Below are positions 9,369-16,931 of a stretch of DNA of 41,377 bases, piece after piece. The position numbers were made by a program, and so were the translations under genes. The notes under the pieces are model-generated. The model saw nothing but the letters and a program-made list of their open reading frames with translations. It searched no databases and was not told the origin of the DNA. Within the stretch, counting starts at the first letter, position 1, and each line of letters starts with the position of its first letter. The stretch covers positions 1 to 41,377 of the forward strand of contig NZ_CAMLAC010000008.1 of NCBI RefSeq assembly GCF_946477935.1, given 5' to 3'. Source of the stretch: an uncultured Sphingomonas sp. (lineage in GTDB: Bacteria; Pseudomonadota; Alphaproteobacteria; Sphingomonadales; Sphingomonadaceae).

Positions 9369-10142
9369 ATGGCCAGCGCGCCGTCGCTTCCGCTTTTCTA
9401 CAATGGGCTCGAACCGCTTTCGAGCGAGGTGCATGCCAATTACAAGGTGCGCCCGCAGGATACCGCGCCCTTCCTGGTCGGCCAGCACGCGATCCCCGTG
9501 ACCGTGGACGAGTTCCCGCTGGTACAGCGCTTCATGCCGATCGTCTTCTCGGTCGGGCCGGAGGCGATCCCGCTGGCGCTGATGGGCCTGAACGAAGGCG
9601 TGAACGTCTTCGTCGATGAGGACGGCAAGCTGAACGAGACCAGCTTCTACGTTCCCGCCTATGTCCGCCGTTATCCGTACATGCTGGCCCGTCTGCGCCC
9701 CGAGGCGGAGGAGCTGTCGCTGTGCTTTGACCCGACCTCGCCGACGATCGGTGCGTTCGACGAGGGCGAGGCACTGTTCGAGGGCAACCAGCCGTCGCAG
9801 TTGACGCAGAACATCCTGCAATTCGCCGAGTCGTTCGAGCAGGCGGGTGCCCGCACGCAGAACTTCATGAAGGAACTGCAGGAAATGGACCTGCTGATGG
9901 ATGGCGAAGTCTCCATCCAGCCGGACGGTGCGGCCCAGCCCTTCGTCTATCGCGGCTTCCAGATGATCAATGAAGAGAAGCTGGTCGACATGCGCGGCGA
10001 TCAGTTGCGCAAGATGAGCCAGTCGGGCATGCTGCCGCTGCTTTATGCACATCTGTTCTCGCTGTCCCTGATGCGCGACATCTTCGCGCGCCAGGTGCAA
10101 CAGGGCAAGCAGCCGCAGCCGCAATTCCAGCCTGCCCAGTAA
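9369..10142 (+). CDS. SapC family protein
   Basis: 257 residues matching the SapC family (PF07277), named for a Campylobacter S-layer locus protein; biochemical role unknown. Recognisable segments are PLFYNGLEPLSSEVHANYKV at the N-terminus, HAIPVTVDEFP, the FYVPAYVRRYPYML block, LCFDPTSP, FEGNQPS and the C-terminal RGFQMINEEKL. No signal peptide or membrane segment is seen. Sphingomonads often carry SapC genes near TonB-dependent receptors; here the neighbours are a GlcD-like flavoprotein and cytochrome b561. GGAGAG about 9 nt upstream supports the start. The C-terminal tail is Gln/Pro-rich. Confidence 0.85.
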   Translation: MASAPSLPLFYNGLEPLSSEVHANYKVRPQDTAPFLVGQHAIPVTVDEFPLVQRFMPIVFSVGPEAIPLALMGLNEGVNVFVDEDGKLNETSFYVPAYVRRYPYMLARLRPEAEELSLCFDPTSPTIGAFDEGEALFEGNQPSQLTQNILQFAESFEQAGARTQNFMKELQEMDLLMDGEVSIQPDGAAQPFVYRGFQMINEEKLVDMRGDQLRKMSQSGMLPLLYAHLFSLSLMRDIFARQVQQGKQPQPQFQPAQ

Positions 10143-10172
10143 AGGCGGGTCTACCGGATAAGGACATCGAAG

Positions 10173-10754
10173 ATGCCGATCGCCAGATTCAGTCGCTACT
10201 CCACGGTCGCGATTGGATTTCATTGGACGATCGCTGCACTGGTGATCGCCAATCTGGCGATCGGCTTCTTCCACGATGCGCTGGCCGGCACGCTTCCCGG
10301 CGGCGGCATGCCGATGCACAAGGCGATCGGCATGACCGTCCTTGCCCTGTCGATCGCGCGCGTCGCCTGGCGGATGAGCCACCGCCCGCCGCCCCTGCCC
10401 GCCGATACCGCCGGATGGGAAAAGGGCATGGCCCATGCCACGCACTGGACGCTGTACCTGCTGCTGCTCGCCCTGCCCCTCACCGGCTGGCTGATGGTCT
10501 CGGGTGCGGAGATGCGCCGGCCGCTCACCTGGTTCGGCCTGTTCGACATGCCCTATCTGCCCGTCGGTACGCAGGCGGGCGCCCTAGGCGGCGGCGCGCA
10601 TGGGCTGCTGGGGCTAACCATGGCCGCGCTGGTCGCGCTCCACATCGCGGCTGCGCTGCGCCATCACCTGATCCTGCGCGACGATATCATGGCCCGCATG
10701 GTGCCGGCGTTGATGCGTGACGGAAAAATGACGGATGGTGTGCGGCGGGGTTGA
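10173..10754 (+). CDS. cytochrome b561 family protein
   Basis: Integral membrane di-heme cytochrome of 193 residues, four predicted helices (about 13-34, 49-67, 90-110, 142-164). Candidate heme ligands are H17 (GFHWT), H49 (MPMHKAIG), H143 (GAHGLLG) and H157 (VALHIAAALRHH), with H91 (THWTLY) also within the membrane. The family moves electrons across or within the inner membrane, often from quinol. It starts 30 nt after the SapC gene and is probably in the same unit. Its stop codon overlaps the -35 element of the promoter proposed for the small RNA downstream. Confidence 0.88.
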   Translation: MPIARFSRYSTVAIGFHWTIAALVIANLAIGFFHDALAGTLPGGGMPMHKAIGMTVLALSIARVAWRMSHRPPPLPADTAGWEKGMAHATHWTLYLLLLALPLTGWLMVSGAEMRRPLTWFGLFDMPYLPVGTQAGALGGGAHGLLGLTMAALVALHIAAALRHHLILRDDIMARMVPALMRDGKMTDGVRRG

Positions 10755-10780
10755 ACCAAAAGCCGGCTCGCCTATTTATA
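10751..10780 (+). promoter_or_regulatory. candidate sigma-70 promoter of the small RNA
   Basis: TTGAAC at 10751-10756 as -35, and TATTTATA at 10773-10780 as -10 (spacing 16-18 depending on register). A start near 10786 would coincide with the base of the first hairpin of the RNA downstream. The -35 overlaps the cytochrome b561 stop codon. Confidence 0.55.
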
Positions 10781-10785
10781 CCCTG

Positions 10786-10892
10786 TACGACGCCGTGTCC
10801 CCCCTTTCGCGGTGTCGTATGACACGCTTTCAGCGTGTCTCCTCCCTGAACCTTGGCCACCTCGCGCATCGATGCGCGGGGTGGTTTTTTTT
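10786..10892 (+). ncRNA. SuhB / alpha-r8 (MmgR)-like trans-acting small RNA
   Basis: About 107 nt with three consecutive hairpins. Hairpin 1 pairs 10786-10795 with 10810-10819 (TACGACGCCG / CGGTGTCGTA, one G-U). Hairpin 2 pairs GACACGC (10821-10827) with GCGTGTC (10833-10839). Hairpin 3 is the terminator, 10857-10884, a near-perfect stem capped around ATCGAT and followed by eight T. Between hairpins 2 and 3 lies a single-stranded CUCCUCCCUGAACCUUGG, an anti-Shine-Dalgarno sequence. From memory, the alpha-r8 family (Rfam suhB; MmgR in Sinorhizobium, SuhB in Sphingopyxis) has the same UUUCCUCCCU-type core and three-stem layout. Expected role: pairing with mRNA ribosome sites, probably helped by Hfq. 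Family assignment is by recall, not by search. Confidence 0.75.
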
Positions 10893-11757
10893 ATTCGGCG
10901 GCCATCGGGAGAGCGGCCGACAAGGCCTCGTCCGCCAGCGCGGACAACAGGCGCGCGACGAGCGCCACGGTTTCGCCGAACCCCGAACCCGGCTGGTCCA
11001 GTGCGGCGTCCAGATACAGGCTGCGATCCAGTTCCAGTTGAATGGCATGGATGCCGCGCGGTGGCGCGCCATGCCGCTCCAGGACATGGGCGCCGGCATA
11101 GGGCGTGTTCACCGCCACCGGAATGCCGAAGCGCCGTATCTCGGCCTCGGCCCGTGCCATGAAGCGTGCGCCGGCCGCCTTGCCGAACCGGTCGCCGAGC
11201 ACGATGCGCGCGGCACCCTCGCCCCCAAGCGGCGGCATCGAGTGCAGATCGAGCAGCACCGCCACACCAAAGCGCGCGCGCGCCGCCGCCAGCAGTTCGG
11301 CAAGCGCGGCATGATAGGGCCGGTGATCCCCCTCGATGCGCGCGCGCACCTCCGCATCGGAGAAGCGCCGCCGCCACAGGTCTCCCGCGGCAGTGGTCCG
11401 CCGCGGAACCAGTCCCAGCCCGCTGCGCAACTTGGCCGAGGCGCGCGGCTGCGTGCTCCAGTCCGCGCCCGCATCCACCTTCGGATCGCGTTCCTGCTCG
11501 CTGCGGTTCAGGTCGATCCAGGCGCGCGGCGCCCTTTGGATCAGCGTCGGCTGCGTGTCGCGCGCCGCGCGCGCCACCATGTCGACGAAACGATCTTCCA
11601 GCAGGTGCAGGGCCGCAGGCGGTACGCGCAGTGCATCGACCAGTGCGGGCGGATAGTCGCGCCCGGCATGGGGCACCGACAGGATCACCGGCCCCCCGCG
11701 CACCGCGCCCCGATCGCCCGGCATCGCATCAAGGCGCTCGAAGGAAGGGCTCGCCAT
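10891..11757 (-). CDS. N-formylglutamate amidohydrolase family protein
   Basis: 288 residues. Family signatures are ILSVPHAGRDYP near the N-terminus, WIDLNRSEQERDP, LLDLHSMPPLGG, and YAGAHVLERHG followed by AIQLELDRSLYLD; the His, Asp and Glu in these blocks are the likely metal ligands. The HutG type releases formate from N-formylglutamate in histidine degradation, but no other hut genes are present, so substrate is open. Its stop codon reaches into the T-run of the convergent small RNA's terminator. It diverges from the CpdR gene, with 96 nt between the starts. Confidence 0.88.
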   Translation of the reverse strand: MASPSFERLDAMPGDRGAVRGGPVILSVPHAGRDYPPALVDALRVPPAALHLLEDRFVDMVARAARDTQPTLIQRAPRAWIDLNRSEQERDPKVDAGADWSTQPRASAKLRSGLGLVPRRTTAAGDLWRRRFSDAEVRARIEGDHRPYHAALAELLAAARARFGVAVLLDLHSMPPLGGEGAARIVLGDRFGKAAGARFMARAEAEIRRFGIPVAVNTPYAGAHVLERHGAPPRGIHAIQLELDRSLYLDAALDQPGSGFGETVALVARLLSALADEALSAALPMAAE

Positions 11758-11853
11758 CGTCTCCCACGCTAGGCGCGACCGTACGCTGCCGCAATCGCTC
11801 TGGAATTATTAAGGGCCCCTCCCCTAAGAGGGACGCAGTTACACCGGGGCCCA

Positions 11854-12234
11854 ATGATGATCCGAATCCTGCTGGCCGAAGACGACCAGATCATGCGCGA
11901 ATATCTGACCCGCGCGCTTCAGAAGTCGGGCTATGCGGTCACCGCGGTGGATCGCGGTACCGCCGCCATCCCGCTGTTGCAGACCGAACGGTTCGACCTG
12001 CTGCTGACCGACATCGTGATGCCGGAGATGGACGGCATCGAACTGGCCCAGCGCGCGGGCGAAATGGTGCCGGATCTGCGCGTGATGTTCATCACCGGCT
12101 TTGCCGCGGTCACGCTGAAGGCCGGCCAGGCGATGCCCAATGCCCGCGTCCTGTCCAAGCCCTTCCACCTGCGCGACCTGGTGATGGAGGTGGACCGGCT
12201 TTTTGAACATGATCATGCCGGCGGTACGATTTAG
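11854..12234 (+). CDS. cpdR: single-domain response regulator, CpdR-like
   Basis: A stand-alone receiver domain of about 125 residues. Numbering from the second of two adjacent Met codons (11857), the acidic pocket is E8-D9-D10, the phospho-acceptor is D52 in LLLTDIVMPEMDGIELA, and the conserved Lys is K101 in LSKPFHLRDLV. No output domain follows. Sequence style (RILLAEDD, DIVMPEMDGIELA, the short C-terminal helix) matches CpdR, which in Caulobacter, when unphosphorylated, directs ClpXP protease to substrates and is phosphorylated through CckA-ChpT. The adjacent N-formylglutamate amidohydrolase gene supports the call, as I recall similar neighbours in other Alphaproteobacteria. Confidence 0.85.
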   Translation: MMIRILLAEDDQIMREYLTRALQKSGYAVTAVDRGTAAIPLLQTERFDLLLTDIVMPEMDGIELAQRAGEMVPDLRVMFITGFAAVTLKAGQAMPNARVLSKPFHLRDLVMEVDRLFEHDHAGGTI

Positions 12235-12237
12235 GGC

Positions 12238-12266
12238 TTGCGCACCCGAAACACCCCGGCTAATGC
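12238..12266 (+). promoter_or_regulatory. promoter of tRNA-Val
   Basis: TTGCGC (12238-12243), 17-nt spacer, TAATGC (12261-12266), then the tRNA 5' end 12 nt further on. The tRNA-Pro gene in this window has the same layout (TTGCGT-N17-TAGAGG), which supports both. Confidence 0.65.
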
Positions 12267-12278
12267 GCCACCTCCGGC

Positions 12279-12353
12279 GGGCGTGTAGCTCAGTGGTAGA
12301 GCACTGTGTTGACATCGCAGGGGTCGCAAGTTCAATCCTTGCCACGCCCACCA
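12279..12353 (+). tRNA. tRNA-Val (anticodon GAC)
   Basis: Full cloverleaf: acceptor GGGCGTG pairs with CACGCCC; D-stem GCTC/GAGC; anticodon stem CTGTG/CGCAG around loop TTGACAT (anticodon GAC); T-arm GCAAG-TTCAATC-CTTGC; discriminator A and an encoded CCA. It has its own promoter and is followed at once by a terminator. Confidence 0.96.
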
Positions 12354-12356
12354 CTT

Positions 12357-12394
12357 AAAAAGCCTCGGATGTCTTCGGACTTCCGGGGCTTTTT
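12357..12394 (+). terminator. rho-independent terminator of tRNA-Val
   Basis: AAAAAGCCTCGG (12357-12368) pairs with CCGGGGCTTTTT (12383-12394), one T-G wobble, 14-nt loop, ending in five T. The symmetric A and T tracts allow action on both strands. Confidence 0.85.
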
Positions 12395-12497
12395 AGTGTC
12401 TCCGAAAGCCTGCAGTCCGCGTCTTTGGTAAAATGTGGACCGGATTGCTCTCCCCCGTTCCATCGTTAAGCTGTCCCTGAACTGGGGGGATGGAAAA

Positions 12498-14621
12498 ATG
12501 GTCATTCGTGCCATGCGGGCTGGCGCATCGGCAGCCGCGATGCTTGCGGTTGCGGCGGGAAGTATGGCGCTCGCCACCAAGGGGGCGCAGACAGCGCAGA
12601 CAGCCAAACCCGAAAATATACGCGGCCGCGCGGTTCTTTACGCGCCGGCGCCCGACTGGGTGATCGCACCGCCGGCGACAACCGATGCGCCGCTGCCGCC
12701 GGGTGCGCCGGTCCGCGTGCTATATGTCGATCAGCAGGTCCGCGTCACGGCCGACGGGCAGGAGGATTATCAGACCTCGCGCATCAAATTGCTGTCGCCG
12801 GAGGGGCTTGGCGCGGGCAATCTGGCGGTCGCATGGTCGCCGGCAAGTGAAGAGATGATCGTCCACCGCCTCGCGGTCATCCGTGGCGGACAGATCATCG
12901 ACATTCTCGCGAGCCAGAAGTTCACCGTCATCCAGCGGGAGAACAATCTGGAACAGTCGATGCTCCACGGCGATCTGACCGCCACCTTGCAGACCGCAGG
13001 GCTGCAGGTCGGTGACGAGATCGTGTTCGCGGCAACCAAACGGCACCGTGACACCGGCCTTGGCGAACGACCGGAGGGATTCCTTCAATTGCCGGTCACC
13101 GGCATGCGGGGCGCCTATCGGGTGCGCCTGCTGACCCCCAGGGAAAGCAGCGTCGCCTACCGCGCGACCGCCGATACGCCGCAGCCGGCGGTCCGTGCGT
13201 TGGGCAACGAGACCGAGCGGCAATATGTGCTGACCGATCCCGATACGCCAACGGTGCCGGAGGATGCGCCACTCCGCTACCGGATCGCGCGGCTGGTGCA
13301 GTTCAGCGGCTATGGCGACTGGGCCGCCGTGTCGCGGGGCTTCGACCCGCTTTACGTCCGTGCAGGCGTGCTGGCCGCCGACTCACCCGTCAAGGCCGAG
13401 GCGGTGCGGATCGCCGCGACGACCACCGACCCTGCCCGCCGGGTGGAGGCGGCCCTGCGCGTCGTCCAGGATCAGATCCGCTATGTCTATGTCGGACTGG
13501 ACGGGGGCAATTACCGTCCGGCCGCAGCGGATGAAACGTGGAAGCGGCGCTTTGGCGACTGCAAGGCCAAGACGGTGCTGCTGATCGCCCTGCTGCGGGA
13601 AATGGGGATCGCAGCCGAGCCGGTACTCGTCGCCAGCAAGGGCGGCGACGGCATCGACCAGCGCCTGCCGACGCCCAGCGTGTTCGATCATGTCGTCGTA
13701 CGCGCGACCGTTGCCGGCAAGCCGGTATGGCTGGACGGAACCCGGCTCGGCGACCGGGGACTCGCAACGCTCGATCCGCCGGGGTCGCGCTGGGCGCTAC
13801 CGCTGCGCACCGGTGGGGCTGCGCTGGAGCCGATCGCGCCGCGCCCGCCCCGCGTGCCGACGCGCATCGATGCGGTCGAGATCGATGCGTCGGCCGGCTT
13901 CGACAAGCCGGGCAAATACCGGCTCCAGCAGACGCTGCGCGGCGACGAGATCTTTGCGATGCGGGCGCAACTGGCCGGGGTCGCGGCCTCCGATGCCAAC
14001 AAGCTTCTTGCCGCCTATTGGCGCCAGCAGATGCCGGATGTGGAGCCGAGCCGGACAGGCTGGCGCTTCGACGAGGATAACCGCCTGCTGGTGCTCGACA
14101 TGGAAGGCGAAGGAAAGGTCGACTGGGACGGCGACGAAAAGGACGGCCACATCCATTATCTGTTCGCCGGCGGCTTTACGCCCCCCAGCGAACGCAAACG
14201 GCCAAAGGACCAGCCGCAGGACGCGCCCTTCGCCAATGACTATCCGGCCTTCACCTGCTCGTCGACGACGGTAAAGGTTCCGCCCGCGGGCAAGGGCCTG
14301 CACTGGACCTTCTCGTCCGGGCCGATGGACCGCAGCCTGGGCGGCGTCGCCTATTGGCGGATCGCATCGTTCGACGGTCAGACCGCGCGCATGGTCAGAA
14401 GCTACCGGGTCGACGTGCCGGAGATCAGCGCGGCCGATGCGGCTGCCCTCAATGCGGCGATCCCCGGCTTTGACAACAACAAGTCCTATGTCTGGGAAAC
14501 AAAGGGCAAGCCCGGCCTTGCAGGGCAGATCGATGCCGCCGATCATTTCGGCAGCTTCGCGGAATTCGCCGGCGCCACACCGCCATGCCAGAGCGATATC
14601 GGGCGGGCCAGGACATCCTGA
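12498..14621 (+). CDS. exported DUF3857 and transglutaminase-like domain protein
   Basis: 707 residues. Cleavable signal MRAGASAAAMLAVAAGSMALA begins at about residue 5. Residues about 60-280 match the DUF3857 layout (QVRVTADGQEDYQTSRIKLL, AVIRGGQIIDI, LQVGDEIVF). A transglutaminase core follows with the complete triad C355 (RRFGDCKAKTVLLIALL), H398 (FDHVVVRA) and D413 (VWLDGTRL), then a long C-terminal region. The pair DUF3857 plus transglutaminase-like is common in Bacteroidetes and sphingomonads; it is periplasmic and of unknown substrate, perhaps a cysteine peptidase. ATG 12498 is chosen for the signal peptide and the GA-rich stretch before it; ATG at 12435 would bury the signal. Confidence 0.85.
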   Translation: MVIRAMRAGASAAAMLAVAAGSMALATKGAQTAQTAKPENIRGRAVLYAPAPDWVIAPPATTDAPLPPGAPVRVLYVDQQVRVTADGQEDYQTSRIKLLSPEGLGAGNLAVAWSPASEEMIVHRLAVIRGGQIIDILASQKFTVIQRENNLEQSMLHGDLTATLQTAGLQVGDEIVFAATKRHRDTGLGERPEGFLQLPVTGMRGAYRVRLLTPRESSVAYRATADTPQPAVRALGNETERQYVLTDPDTPTVPEDAPLRYRIARLVQFSGYGDWAAVSRGFDPLYVRAGVLAADSPVKAEAVRIAATTTDPARRVEAALRVVQDQIRYVYVGLDGGNYRPAAADETWKRRFGDCKAKTVLLIALLREMGIAAEPVLVASKGGDGIDQRLPTPSVFDHVVVRATVAGKPVWLDGTRLGDRGLATLDPPGSRWALPLRTGGAALEPIAPRPPRVPTRIDAVEIDASAGFDKPGKYRLQQTLRGDEIFAMRAQLAGVAASDANKLLAAYWRQQMPDVEPSRTGWRFDEDNRLLVLDMEGEGKVDWDGDEKDGHIHYLFAGGFTPPSERKRPKDQPQDAPFANDYPAFTCSSTTVKVPPAGKGLHWTFSSGPMDRSLGGVAYWRIASFDGQTARMVRSYRVDVPEISAADAAALNAAIPGFDNNKSYVWETKGKPGLAGQIDAADHFGSFAEFAGATPPCQSDIGRARTS

Positions 14622-14628
14622 TCATCGG

Positions 14629-14655
14629 AAAAGGGCGGGGTCTTCGGACCCTGCC
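14629..14655 (-). terminator. terminator of tRNA-Pro, reading leftward
   Basis: On the minus strand GGCAGGGTC-CGAA-GACCCCGCC forms a hairpin with one mismatch and a stable CGAA tetraloop, followed by CTTTTCC. It lies between the 3' ends of the transglutaminase gene and tRNA-Pro and may serve both. Confidence 0.6.
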
Positions 14656-14698
14656 GAACCGCACCGCGCGATCTTCGCCAGCGGCTTGCGGATAAGAT

Positions 14699-14775
14699 TG
14701 GTCGGGGCGACAGGATTCGAACCTGCGACCCCCACACCCCCAGTGTGATGCGCTACCAGGCTGCGCTACGCCCCG
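14699..14775 (-). tRNA. tRNA-Pro (anticodon GGG)
   Basis: Read leftward: acceptor CGGGGCG/CGCCCCG, D-stem GCGC/GCGC, anticodon stem TCACA/TGTGG around CTGGGGG (anticodon GGG), T-arm GCAGG-TTCGAAT-CCTGT, then A and encoded CCA. All arms pair. Confidence 0.96.
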
Positions 14776-14788
14776 ACCAGAGCCGGCG

Positions 14789-14817
14789 CCTCTAGGCCCA
14801 GTTTTCGTGCAACGCAA
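14789..14817 (-). promoter_or_regulatory. promoter of tRNA-Pro
   Basis: On the minus strand TTGCGT (14812-14817), 17-nt spacer, TAGAGG (14789-14794), 13 nt before the tRNA 5' end. Same architecture as the tRNA-Val promoter. The rest of the 14776-14967 gap shows no other clear feature apart from the yajC leader. Confidence 0.6.
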
Positions 14818-14967
14818 GCCCCAAGCGCGTCAGGGGCCGCAACCGTCGATCGAACGCCCCGCCCGCGCGGCCGTCCATTGCGCGTTCGCCCCGGCAATGG
14901 TAGCGGGCACCGCTTAATCGCCTGGCCGTTTCGCGACGTCCATGCCCACCAGTCACGAACGGGTCCG

Positions 14968-15306
14968 ATGTTCATTTCCACCGCATTCGCACAGGCCGCT
15001 GCCGGCGCAGGATCACCGGGCGGGTTCGCCTCGTTCCTCAGCCTTGCGCCGCTGCTCCTCGTCTTCGTCGTCTTCTACTTCCTGATGATCCGCCCGCAGC
15101 AACGCCGGATGAAGCAGCTTCAGGCCGCCGTGGAGGGCGTGAAGAAGGGCGATTCGGTCACCACCGCCGGCGGCATCGTCGGCCGCGTGACCCGCGTCGA
15201 GGACAAGCTGGTCGAGGTGGAGATCGCCCCCAATGTCCGCGTCCGCGTGGTCAAGGCGACGCTGACCGACGTTGCCAATCCGCTCGCCAAGCCCGCGAAC
15301 GACTGA
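14968..15306 (+). CDS. yajC: preprotein translocase subunit YajC
   Basis: 112-residue inner-membrane protein that associates with SecDF. One membrane helix (about 25-44: FLSLAPLLLVFVVFYFLM) is followed by the invariant IRPQQRRMKQ and the small domain GVKKGDSVTTAGGIVGRV...VEIAPNVRVRV. The start at 14968 removes an unrelated upstream extension and gives the normal length. It is the first gene of yajC-secD-secF-Mth938, and secD begins 4 nt after its stop. Confidence 0.95.
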   Translation: MFISTAFAQAAAGAGSPGGFASFLSLAPLLLVFVVFYFLMIRPQQRRMKQLQAAVEGVKKGDSVTTAGGIVGRVTRVEDKLVEVEIAPNVRVRVVKATLTDVANPLAKPAND

Positions 15307-15310
15307 TCCC

Positions 15311-16915
15311 ATGCTGGACTTCCCCCGCTGGAAGGTCACCTCGATCGTCGCCCTGATCGCGGTCCTGTGTGCGCTTTCCATTCCGAGCTTCCTGCCCGAG
15401 CGCATCACCAACGGGTGGGGCGCGTTCCCACATCCGAAGGTCAATTTCGGCCTCGACCTCGCCGGCGGCAGCTATCTGCTGCTGGAGGCGGACACGCAGG
15501 ATCTGGCCAATTCGCGGCTGGAGACGATGCGCGACCAGGTGGCGACCGAAATGCGCCGCCAGAATCCGCGCATCGCGATCGGCGACATCTCCACCCGCGG
15601 CGGGCAGCTCAGCTTCATGCTGCGCGATGCGTCTCAGGTCGATGCCGCGCGCGAGCGGCTGCTGGCGATCACCGGCGGCGGCGCGGGGATGACCGGCCAG
15701 CGTGAATGGGACATCCAGGTCGTCGACACCAGCCGCTTCGTGCTGAAGCCGACCCAGGCCGGGCTCAATCAGGCGGTCAACACCGCAATGGGCGACGCGA
15801 CCGAGGTCGTACGCCGCCGTATCGATGAACTCGGCACGCGCGAGCCGACGATCGTGCGTCAGGGCGCCAACCGCATCGTCGTGCAGGTACCGGGGCTTCA
15901 GGATCCGCAGGCGCTGAAGGATCTGCTCGGCAAGACCGCGCGGCTGGAGTTCAAGCTGGTCGACACGACCGCGAACCCGGCCGAGCTGCTGAAGGGCAAT
16001 GCCCCTCCCGGCAGCCAGATCCTGCCCTATCCGGACAATCCCCTGGGCGTGCCGGTGATCGCGGTGACGCGGCCCGTCATCATTTCCGGCGACCAGTTGG
16101 TCGATGCCCAACAGACCTTCGACCAGCAGACCAACGCGCCGCAGGTGGCGATCACCTTCGACAGCCAGGGCGGCCGCAAGTTCGCCCGCGTGACGCAGGA
16201 GAACACGAACAAGCCGTTCGCGATCATCCTCGACAACAAGGTGATCTCCGCCCCCAACATCAACGAGCCGATCCTGGGCGGCCGTGCATCGATCTCGGGC
16301 AACTTCACCGTGCAGACCGCGAACGAACTCGCCATCGCGCTGCGCTCGGGCAAGCTGCCGATCGCGCTCAAGGTGATCGAGGAGCGGACCGTCGGCGCCG
16401 AACTCGGCAACGACTCGATCCGTGCGGGCGTGCTCGCCTCGATCGTCGCGGTCGTCGCGGTCGTCATCTTCATGCTGGTGACCTATGGCCGCTTCGGTTT
16501 CTATGCGAACCTGGCCGTGGTCATCAACGTCCTCATCATCCTGGCGGTGATGGCGATGATCGGCGCGACGCTGACCCTGCCCGGCATCGCCGGCTTCGTG
16601 CTGACCATCGGCACCGCGGTCGATGCCAACGTGCTGATCAACGAGCGTATTCGTGAGGAGCGACGACGCGGGCGCAACGTCGTCCAGGCGGTCGAGCTTG
16701 GCTACAAGGAAGCCAGCCGCACGATCTTCGAGGCGAACACGACCCACGCGATCTCCGGCGTCATCATGCTGATGCTGGGCTCCGGCCCGGTGAAGGGCTT
16801 CGCGGTCGTGCTGCTGATCGGCATCGTCACCAGCGTGTTCACCGCCGTCACCTTCACCCGCATGCTTGTGGCTTTGTGGCTCCGCCGCACCAAGCCCAAG
16901 ACGATCAACATTTGA
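15311..16915 (+). CDS. secD: protein translocase subunit SecD
   Basis: 534-residue membrane component of SecDF, which uses the proton gradient to help pull proteins through SecYEG into the periplasm. N-terminal helix (about 6-25), the D1 motif FGLDLAGGSYLLLEAD, a large periplasmic P1 domain, then five clustered helices from about residue 375 with GTAVDANVLINERIREE, the conserved D4-D6 region holding the proton-relay Asp/Arg. Length suits alphaproteobacterial SecD. It lies 4 nt after yajC and 16 nt before secF. Confidence 0.95.
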   Translation: MLDFPRWKVTSIVALIAVLCALSIPSFLPERITNGWGAFPHPKVNFGLDLAGGSYLLLEADTQDLANSRLETMRDQVATEMRRQNPRIAIGDISTRGGQLSFMLRDASQVDAARERLLAITGGGAGMTGQREWDIQVVDTSRFVLKPTQAGLNQAVNTAMGDATEVVRRRIDELGTREPTIVRQGANRIVVQVPGLQDPQALKDLLGKTARLEFKLVDTTANPAELLKGNAPPGSQILPYPDNPLGVPVIAVTRPVIISGDQLVDAQQTFDQQTNAPQVAITFDSQGGRKFARVTQENTNKPFAIILDNKVISAPNINEPILGGRASISGNFTVQTANELAIALRSGKLPIALKVIEERTVGAELGNDSIRAGVLASIVAVVAVVIFMLVTYGRFGFYANLAVVINVLIILAVMAMIGATLTLPGIAGFVLTIGTAVDANVLINERIREERRRGRNVVQAVELGYKEASRTIFEANTTHAISGVIMLMLGSGPVKGFAVVLLIGIVTSVFTAVTFTRMLVALWLRRTKPKTINI

Positions 16916-16931
16916 GGCGGGAGAAGAACCC

